From: Candidatus Methylomicrobium oryzae | Lineage (GTDB): Bacteria > Pseudomonadota > Gammaproteobacteria > Methylococcales > Methylomonadaceae | DNA: 64,000 nt | Assembly: GCF_016745425.1 (NCBI RefSeq) | Contig: NZ_JAERVK010000007.1 | Span: forward strand, 124,001 to 188,000 | Reading direction: 5' to 3' | Shown here: positions 57,719 through 64,000 of the stretch, in pieces | How the letters are laid out: the number at the start of each line of letters is the position of its first letter | How positions within the stretch are numbered: the stretch's first letter is position 1 | Program-made: the position numbers and the translations under genes | The notes under the pieces: model-generated | Seen by the model: the letters and a program-made list of their open reading frames with translations, nothing else | Told to the model about the DNA's origin: nothing | The model's database searches: none

Positions 57719-59175
57719 TTCCGCTTATCGATACTCCGCACGCCAGGCTGTTGCTCGGGAAAGGCTTTTTGTCGCTCTCGCTGTTGGGCATAATTGAACT
57801 CACCGGCTGCGCCGTCGGGCCCGACTATCAGGCACCGGCAACCTCGGCGCCGCCGGCTTTTTCGCATGCCGCGCTCGACGGGTATTCGGACCGGAAAACC
57901 CAAAAAGACTGGTGGAAACTGTTCGGGGACGCCGAACTGAACACCCTGGTCGACCAAGCCCTGCAGCATAATTACGATCTGCAAAGCGCGCTTGCCAATC
58001 TTCAGGAAGCCCGGGCGCTGTACCTGGAGTCCGGGCTGAATCTGGCGCCGATCATCACTTCCCATGCGAACTACACCGACCAGAAGCGCAGCGTCGGTTC
58101 ATTGAACAACCGGAATTTCGTACCCCGCGGACTGAAACTCTACAGCGCCGGCTTCGACGCGTTCTGGGAAGTCGATTTCTTCGGCCGCGTGCGCCGCGAC
58201 ATCGAAGCCAGCCACGGCGAGGTCGAGGCGCAGGAAGCCAGTCTGCGCGATCTGCAAGTGAGCGTGATCGCCGAGGTCGCCCGCAACTATTTCGAACTGC
58301 GCGGGCTGCAGAATCAGCTGGCCGTCGCGCGAAAAAACGCCGCGAACCAGGCCGAAACGCTGGAAATCACGCAAGCCCGCCTCGAAATCGGCCGCGGCAC
58401 CGAGCTGGATACCTCCAGGGCCTCCGCCCAACTGGACTCGACCCTCGCCACCGTTCCGCCGCTCGAAACCGCGGTCAAACGCGCCATCCATCGGCTCGGG
58501 GTACTGACCGGCCAGACGCCCGGCGCGCTCGACGCGAAACTGGCGCAGCCTGCGCCGGTCCCGAAACTGCCCGAAAACATCGCGATCGGCAGCCCGTCCG
58601 AGCTGCTGCGCCGCCGGCCCGACATTCGGATCGCGGAACGGACGCTGGCGGCGGCGACCGCCCGGATCGGCGTCGCGACCGCCGACCTGTTTCCGCGCGT
58701 GACCTTCGTCGGCACCTTGTCGCTGGAAGCGAGCACCCTGTCGGGGCTGGGCGCAGCCGGTTCCGACGCCTATTCCGCGGGGCCGCGCATCAGCTGGGCC
58801 GCGCTGGACCTGGGCCGCGTCTATGCCCGGATCAAGGCCGCCGACGCGAACGCCGACGCCAATCTGGCCCAATACCGGCAAACCGTGCTGAATGCGCTGG
58901 AGGAAACCGAAAACGCACTGGTCGCCTATGACCGGGAGCGCAGCCGCCGGGCGCACCTGCGAGCGGCGGCGGAAGCCAGCGTAAAAGCGCAAGCGTTGGC
59001 CCACTTGCGCTTCGATGAAGGCATCGCCGATTTTCTGACCGTGCTGGACATCGAGTCGCGGCTGCTGCAGGACCAAAGCCAGCTGGCTCAAAGCGAAACC
59101 GCCGTGGCGACTACCCTGATCGCGATTTATAAAGCCCTGGGCGGCGGCTGGGAAACGCTGCCGGTAGAAAAATGA
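57715..59175 (+). CDS. Outer-membrane efflux channel (OprN/NodT-like)
   Basis: This 486-residue protein is the TolC-like channel of the tripartite pump. Features are a lipoprotein signal (LLGIIELTGCAVGPDYQAPA), YRQTVLNALEETENALVAYD near residue 385, and the repeated outer-membrane efflux pattern NFVPRGLKLYSAGFDAFWEV and SPSELLRRRPDIRIAERTLA (about 300). Its ATG overlaps the pump stop (ATGA). With the adaptor and pump it forms a complete export system under the divergent TetR repressor. Confidence 0.93.
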   Translation: MIPLIDTPHARLLLGKGFLSLSLLGIIELTGCAVGPDYQAPATSAPPAFSHAALDGYSDRKTQKDWWKLFGDAELNTLVDQALQHNYDLQSALANLQEARALYLESGLNLAPIITSHANYTDQKRSVGSLNNRNFVPRGLKLYSAGFDAFWEVDFFGRVRRDIEASHGEVEAQEASLRDLQVSVIAEVARNYFELRGLQNQLAVARKNAANQAETLEITQARLEIGRGTELDTSRASAQLDSTLATVPPLETAVKRAIHRLGVLTGQTPGALDAKLAQPAPVPKLPENIAIGSPSELLRRRPDIRIAERTLAAATARIGVATADLFPRVTFVGTLSLEASTLSGLGAAGSDAYSAGPRISWAALDLGRVYARIKAADANADANLAQYRQTVLNALEETENALVAYDRERSRRAHLRAAAEASVKAQALAHLRFDEGIADFLTVLDIESRLLQDQSQLAQSETAVATTLIAIYKALGGGWETLPVEK

Positions 59176-59621
59176 CCCGGCGTCATGGAAGCGGCCGATT
59201 TAAAGCCTTGCCCTTCCGATGCGCAGCGCTTGCAGGTTTTTGTTTGCTCGCGAGAATTCATTGTGTATGATAAAAGCCAGTAATTCAGCCTTGTTCGCGG
59301 CTTATTTTCCCGAATTCCGGCTCTATGGGCAGGATAAAAAACGGCTTTCCGAAGGATTAAAAACCGTCGATCGAATCGCGAACGGCTAATTTGTTTCGCC
59401 TGCACCAAGATGGCGGCTTTGCGTAGACGTCCTTGAAAAATTCCGGCTTCTCTCTATACGCCGCACGTTGCGGCTGTGGAACAGGCCGGAAGAGGCATAA
59501 AAATTATTATAATCGCCCTCCTTTTCCGTCTCGGGAATTTCCTACCAGAATACGCGTTTAGCTTGTCTTTTTGACCGGCGAAATCTTGACCGGCTTTTCA
59601 ACTACCGTAGGGACCTGATCT
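59176..59621. other. 446-base gap before the cytochrome-like gene
   Basis: No firm gene. A small frame at 59267-59389 would encode 40 residues (MIKASNSALFAAYFPEF and on) but has no clear ribosome site or family. A TATAAT at 59508-59513 could be a -10 box for the next gene, though I found no good -35 at the right spacing. Otherwise nothing recognised. Confidence 0.4.
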
Positions 59622-60422
59622 ATGGAAACCAATGCAGCACCCCATGCCCATGACCATCCGCTCAAGGGACTCAATCTGGTCAGTTTTTCGACTTCGCTAA
59701 AACTGTTGTTCAGCGGCTATCTGACGACCGTTGGGGTCGGCTATCTGATCGCGCTGACCCAGATCCTGTTTACGCACGGGATGGCCGACGGCAAATTCGG
59801 ACTCTCGTTCGACGACATCGTGTACAGCTATTACGGCGACCGCACCAGTTCTTCGCTGGAAGGCAAACTGAATGGATCGATGAAGGACAAGGCGCCAGAT
59901 GAAGACCGCTTCCGAATCATCCAATGGGTTCGCGACGGGGCTGACGAAAAGGAATACACCGTCTACATCAAGCCGATCATCGACGACCACTGCGTGATGT
60001 GCCATAACGCGAACGCCGGCTCGTTGCCCGACTTCAGCAATTACGAAAACCTGGCAAAATACGCCAGCACCAATACCGGCGCGACCTTCGAAGCACTGGT
60101 CCGGGTTTCGCATATCCACATCTTCGGGATCAGCTTCATCTTCATGTTCGTCGGCCTGATCTTCAGCTTCAGCACCGGGGTGCCGAAGCAATACAAATAC
60201 GCCGCGATCAGCATGCCGTATGTATTCCTGTTAGTCGACATCGCTTCCTGGTGGCTGACCAAGCTTTCTCCGCACTTCGCGATCTTTATCGTGCTGGCCG
60301 GGGCGGGCATGGCGATGTCGTTCGCTTATATGTGGTGCGTGTCGATGTATCAGATGTGGTGGGTTGGACCGGTACTGCATCAGGAAGACGCCAGGAACGC
60401 GCTGCTGCGAGAGGATGATTAG
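59622..60422 (+). CDS. Membrane-bound c-type cytochrome-like protein
   Basis: This 266-residue protein has about five membrane segments and a loop with one heme-c motif CVMCHNANAGSL (about residue 125), directly followed by PDFSNYENLAKYASTNTG. Further histidines lie near a helix (RVSHIHIFGISFIFMFVGLI) and could ligand a second heme or metal. Similar proteins occur in methanotrophs as cytochrome-like membrane proteins of unclear function, so an electron-transfer role is inferred. It is preceded by a long gap and is apparently monocistronic. Confidence 0.65.
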   Translation: METNAAPHAHDHPLKGLNLVSFSTSLKLLFSGYLTTVGVGYLIALTQILFTHGMADGKFGLSFDDIVYSYYGDRTSSSLEGKLNGSMKDKAPDEDRFRIIQWVRDGADEKEYTVYIKPIIDDHCVMCHNANAGSLPDFSNYENLAKYASTNTGATFEALVRVSHIHIFGISFIFMFVGLIFSFSTGVPKQYKYAAISMPYVFLLVDIASWWLTKLSPHFAIFIVLAGAGMAMSFAYMWCVSMYQMWWVGPVLHQEDARNALLREDD

Positions 60423-60513
60423 CCCAGCGTCTTTCTTCGTCCCGCCGCCGTTCTCCGGCGGCTCTCATTAGGCTTGTGAGGCTTGCCGAAAAGCGTTCGG
60501 CGCATCGGCAGGC

Positions 60514-60933
60514 TTACCTAGACGGAAGCGCCGGCGATACGGCACCCGCCCGGCGCGAAGCCCGGTCGCCGTCGATGTCTTCGTACGCTTCGCTCGTAAA
60601 ACGAGGCGTGCAAACGGCAAGAAAGATCAAATCGCCTGCTCCGGTATTGGCAATCCTCTGGGGGTAGGACGGCGGAATCGACACAACATCGCCGGGACCG
60701 ACATCCTGTGGCGGCAGACTGCCGATTTCGACCCGTCCCCTTCCCTCAAGAATCACATAGCGTTCCGCCGTTTCCCTGAGCCGATGCCAGCGCGTCGTCA
60801 CGCCGGGCGCTACACGCGCCCGCGCGATCGATACCGCCGGATCGTCCGGCGTATTCGACAATTCGACGATAAAACATTTCTCATCCGTATAGAACTCCTG
60901 ATCGGGATCGAAGCGCTTGACGGTCTCTTTCAT
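60514..60933 (-). CDS. Cupin-domain protein
   Basis: This 139-residue protein has the cupin motifs: ARVAPGVTTRWHRLRETAER with the metal-binding histidine and glutamate near residue 50, and ILEGRGRVEIGSLPPQDVGP with VVSIPPSYPQRIANTG near 85. It is a small beta-barrel, probably binding a metal and a small ligand; the substrate is unknown. I start at ATG 60933; the longer frame upstream looks non-coding. Confidence 0.75.
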   Translation of the reverse strand: MKETVKRFDPDQEFYTDEKCFIVELSNTPDDPAVSIARARVAPGVTTRWHRLRETAERYVILEGRGRVEIGSLPPQDVGPGDVVSIPPSYPQRIANTGAGDLIFLAVCTPRFTSEAYEDIDGDRASRRAGAVSPALPSR

Positions 60934-61009
60934 GACGGTATTCCTTAAGCCGGCCGGCAGCCTGAACGGTAAAATGAAACGGTAAATCGATCCGGATGTA
61001 AGTTTAACG

Positions 61010-61324
61010 CTAATCCGGATAAAATCCTTCGTCCAGAATTTTAGACATTTCCCAGGGGCATTTCCTGGGCAAGACATCTTGCTCAATCCCCATCTCCCTG
61101 GCCGCATTCATGCAGGCTTTGGCGTAAGCATGGTGGAGCATCTGGCCGAGCTGCGGTTTCAGGGTTGAATTATCCTTCAGCATGTAAGCCGCACTCTCGC
61201 GCTGGCTTTCCAAAATCGCCTGCCAACTGCGGCCCCGGCGCGCCGGCTGATATTTCCATTTGAGCAGATGCACCAGCAACAAGGTCAACCGTTGTTCAAG
61301 CGCCCGCTTGTCACTACTTCCCAT
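61010..61324 (-). pseudogene. 5'-truncated DUF29 gene
   Basis: The frame from 61324 encodes SSDKRALEQRLTLLLVHLLK and WKYQPARRGRSWQAILESQR, ending KCPWEMSKILDEGFYPD, which is the C-terminal two thirds of DUF29-family proteins. The N-terminal third (normally a hydrophobic and aromatic opening before the M-G-S-D segment) is absent or scrambled upstream. Either the gene is truncated or it starts at 61324. DUF29 function is unknown. Confidence 0.6.
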
Positions 61325-61670
61325 CCACGTTACTCCCGCACGGCGGCTTCGCCGGAACCGGCGGCAAAGCGCCTCTCGATAAAATTCCGCTGGCTCCCGC
61401 ATCAAGCTATAAAAAATCTGCCTGCCGGATACCCATTGGAAATTCCGCACCAGACGAATTTTTCGATCAATCTTCCTCTTATTCGTTTAATGATCCGAAC
61501 GAAATTTTGCTTGCAACGGCTGTCCGGTAAAATCCTTTTCCGACAGAAAGGAGATTCGGATATGGCGGCCATCGCCAGGTCAAAATACCTGAGCCCGTTG
61601 AGGAGAATCCCAATCAATGCCCTCCGGATTTATAATGGGAACGTCTTATCGACAAACCGCCGAGAATTCT

Positions 61671-63020
61671 ATGAGCACTTCAGAACGGCGCACCCGGCTG
61701 CTGATCATGGGCGCGGCCGGGCGCGATTTTCACAACTTCAATCTCGTTTACCGCGACGATCCGGCCAGTGAAGTCGTCGCCTTCACCGCGGCGCAGATTC
61801 CGGACATTGCGGGCCGCCGCTATCCGGCCGCACTGGCCGGCCCCCTGTATCCCGAAGGCATTCCGATCGTCGATGAAGCGGAACTCGAATCCCTCTGCCA
61901 AACGTACCGGATCGACCAGATCGTTTTCTCGTACAGCGACGCGCCGCACAGCGAGGTAATGCATGCGGCCTCGACCGCGCTCGCGCAAGGCGCCGATTTC
62001 GTCCTGCTGGGCCCGAAGCGGACGATGTTGCAGGCCTCGGTGCCGGTGATCGCCTGCTGCGCAGTGCGCACCGGCTGCGGCAAATCGCAAACGACGCGCT
62101 GGCTGTCCGAACGGCTGAAGGTGCATGGACTGAAAACCGCGGTGATCCGGCATCCGATGCCTTACGGGGACCTGGAAAAACAGGCGGTGCAGCGTTTCGC
62201 CGGCCGCGCCGATCTCGATGCAGCCGATTGCACGGTCGAGGAACGCGAGGAATACGAGCCGCACCTGGCCTTGGGCAATACGGTGTTCGCGGGGATCGAT
62301 TACGCCGAGATCGTCGCACGCGCCGAACGGGAGGCCGACATCATTCTGTGGGACGGCGGCAATAACGATTTTCCTTTCGTACATCCGGATCTGCTGATCG
62401 TGCTGGCCGATCCCTTGCGGCCCGGACATGAAGACTCGTACCATCCCGGCGAAACAGTCTTGCGGATGGCCGACATCGTGCTGATCGGCAAGGTCAATTC
62501 GGCGAAGGAGGCGGATGTGCGGCGGGTCGCCGAAGCGGCTCGGCGCCTGAATCACCGCGCGCCGATCCTGCACGCGGCATCGGTCGTGCAACTGAGCGAA
62601 CCGGAAAAGGTGAGGGGCAAACGGGTGCTCGTGGTCGAAGACGGCCCCACCCTCACGCACGGCGGTATGGCCTACGGCGCCGGCTATGTCGCGGCAACGG
62701 AAGCCGGGGCTGCAGAGATCGTCGATCCGCGCGCCTTCGCAACTGGGGAAATCGCCGACCTGTATCGCCGTTATCCCCATATCGGGAAGGTGCTGCCGGC
62801 CGTAGGATATCATCCGCGGCAGCTGCGCGCCTTGCAGGAAACCATCAATGCCGCTTCGGCCGACGCGGTAATCGCCGCAACGCCGTGCGACTTGGCGGCG
62901 CTGATCGCCATCGACAAACCGGTTGTCCGTGCCGGCTATGAATTCGCGGAAATAGGCGAGCCCTCACTGAGCGGTCTGATCGACCGTTTTCTGAAAGACA
63001 AAAAGCTACTTTCGGCTTAA
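61671..63020 (+). CDS. Cyclic 2,3-diphosphoglycerate synthetase-like GTPase-fold protein
   Basis: This 449-residue protein resembles the cyclic 2,3-diphosphoglycerate synthase family. Signs are the Rossmann-like opening RRTRLLIMGAAGRDFHNFNL, the P-loop CCAVRTGCGKSQTTRWL (about 152), DIILWDGGNNDFPFVHPDLL (about 220) and ILHAASVVQLSEPEKVRGKR. In thermophilic archaea the enzyme makes a thermoprotectant; bacterial members are of unknown role. I start at ATG 61671. Confidence 0.75.
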   Translation: MSTSERRTRLLIMGAAGRDFHNFNLVYRDDPASEVVAFTAAQIPDIAGRRYPAALAGPLYPEGIPIVDEAELESLCQTYRIDQIVFSYSDAPHSEVMHAASTALAQGADFVLLGPKRTMLQASVPVIACCAVRTGCGKSQTTRWLSERLKVHGLKTAVIRHPMPYGDLEKQAVQRFAGRADLDAADCTVEEREEYEPHLALGNTVFAGIDYAEIVARAEREADIILWDGGNNDFPFVHPDLLIVLADPLRPGHEDSYHPGETVLRMADIVLIGKVNSAKEADVRRVAEAARRLNHRAPILHAASVVQLSEPEKVRGKRVLVVEDGPTLTHGGMAYGAGYVAATEAGAAEIVDPRAFATGEIADLYRRYPHIGKVLPAVGYHPRQLRALQETINAASADAVIAATPCDLAALIAIDKPVVRAGYEFAEIGEPSLSGLIDRFLKDKKLLSA

Positions 63021-63131
63021 AAGCAAGTGTCGGCGCATATTGATACGACTGCCCGGATGCGGGAGGCAGAGCTCGCAGAATGTGCCGACAGGAGACGTAT
63101 CGAGTGCCCTTCAGGGTATCAATCATGAGCG

Positions 63132-63561
63132 TTAACTCGACAGAACGCTTCGTTCCTCAGCGTATCCTACGGCCCTTACAGCATTCAAATAACGCGGAGC
63201 CTCCCCCCCGGCTACGACCGATGGATTTTTGTTCGCCGCCAATGCTGCGATCATGGAGCCAAGGGAATGGCCCACCAAAACGATTTCACGCGCACCCAAG
63301 ACTTCACAAATCCAATACATCGTCGGCGTAGGCATTCAAGTTCGGATAATGCGACTGAATAAAGTATTCGCGCAGCGAACGGCCGGTACCGGCATTATCG
63401 AGTAGCACCGTGCGGAACGCATCGGCAAAGGCACCGGCAACATCTCCCCATACGCTTTGGTCCGTACCAAAACCGGGGATGAACACCATCGTTGCGGCGG
63501 CATCCAGTTTACCGGTAACGGTCACGGCATTTTTTTGAATGGGGTCATACTCTCTAAACAT
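63132..63561 (-). pseudogene. Broken alpha/beta hydrolase, RsbQ-like
   Basis: The first frame encodes AATMVFIPGFGTDQSVWGDV and ends YADDVLDL at a TGA (63304). A second frame continues with CEVLGAREIVLVGHSLGSMI, carrying the nucleophile serine. About two bases are missing near 63305-63311, breaking the fold between strands. Downstream the frame departs from the family (NKNPSVVAGGEAPRYLN) and stops early, so a second lesion is likely. Active relatives partner regulatory proteins; this copy is dead. Confidence 0.75.
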
Positions 63562-63588
63562 TCACTACAACTACGCCCTACCAACCGT

Positions 63589-64000
63589 TCATGTTTGAGT
63601 TGATGCAATGCCTTTGCGATTATCAACGGCCCATTTTAATGATGATTGGGTATCCCATGATAAATCGCCCGTTGTCTCCCGGTTACTCCATTGGTTCTGG
63701 ATCTCCAGAATGGAGGGCAAAACCTTGAAAAAATGTGCCACTAACTCAGGATCAAACATTTGGCCGGCTTGTTCGCGCATGTAGCTCAATATACGGTCTA
63801 GCGGCCAGGCTTGCTTATAAGGCCTTACCATGAACAGCGCATCAAACACATCGGCAATAATCACAATCCGGGCCGATTCCGGAATGGCTTTGCCGGCCAA
63901 GCCGTCGGGATACCCGGTGCCATCCCATTTTTCATGATGCCGCAGCGCAATCTCGGCTGCCATTTTAAACAACGGTGCCTGGCTTTTCGACAGGATTGCA
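63589..64000 (-). CDS. HD-GYP domain protein, C-terminal part
   Basis: The frame is open to the window edge, so the gene continues to the right (its 5' end). Visible are LSKSQAPLFKMAAEIALRHH, the signature HHEKWDGTGYPDGLAG, and IVIIADVFDALF. This is the HD-GYP phosphodiesterase domain that degrades cyclic di-GMP. It ends with a short tail after a helical segment (ILSYMREQAGQMFDPEL). Confidence 0.88.
   Translation of the reverse strand, partial: AILSKSQAPLFKMAAEIALRHHEKWDGTGYPDGLAGKAIPESARIVIIADVFDALFMVRPYKQAWPLDRILSYMREQAGQMFDPELVAHFFKVLPSILEIQNQWSNRETTGDLSWDTQSSLKWAVDNRKGIASTQT

Overview
The window is chromosomal DNA from a gammaproteobacterium, most likely a methanotroph of the order Methylococcales. 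The support is the fMet tRNA, the set and style of core genes (rimO, murU/amgK, lptD-surA, fimV, asd, leuCD, truD), and a cytochrome-like membrane protein (59622-60422) of a kind I associate with methanotrophs. The genus cannot be fixed from sequence reading alone.

Layout. (1) 1 to about 7935 is an accessory, prophage-like segment: a HigBA toxin-antitoxin pair, a RecE-like nuclease with a RecT annealase, a RepA-like ATPase, an iteron-like cluster, an SF2 helicase and a resolvase-like nuclease. It abuts the 3' end of a tRNA-fMet gene, a classic integration position. No integrase, terminase or structural gene is visible. (2) 8127-35663 is core chromosome: translation and RNA genes (rimO, rnd, truD, a stand-alone DbpA-type RNA-binding protein), envelope genes (murU/amgK, lptD, surA, fimV), amino-acid biosynthesis (asd, leuCD), adk, a CorB-like transporter, pcm-surE, an Smr protein, a TonB-dependent receptor and a response regulator. 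(3) 35922-51874 is a type I-G (formerly I-U) CRISPR-Cas locus: an array of 39 repeats and 38 spacers, a leader, cas2, a cas4-cas1 fusion, an unrecognised gene, toxin-antitoxin genes, then the effector operon csb1-csb2-cas3-csb3/cas8 and a WYL regulator. (4) 52522-59175 is a TetR-controlled RND efflux operon (adaptor, pump, outer-membrane channel). (5) 59622-64000 holds the cytochrome-like membrane protein, a cupin, a truncated DUF29 gene, a cyclic-2,3-diphosphoglycerate-synthetase-like protein, a broken alpha/beta hydrolase and the end of an HD-GYP protein.

Main discovery. The CRISPR array contains a 36-nt spacer (38266-38301) that matches this genome's own lptD gene (13680-13715) at 36 of 36 positions. 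In crRNA orientation the three bases 5' of the target are TTT, which fits the TTN motif reported for I-U/I-G systems. Targeting an essential gene should kill the cell. The same locus explains survival: cas3 has an in-frame TAA at codon 31 before the Walker A motif, csb2 (Cas5-Cas6 fusion) is split by a one-base deletion, and csb1 (Cas7) carries a perfect 147-bp tandem duplication. The adaptation genes look intact, and five newer spacers lie between the self-targeting spacer and the leader. The locus therefore looks like a CRISPR system that kept acquiring spacers after its interference arm failed or was silenced. Sequencing error must be excluded for the three lesions.
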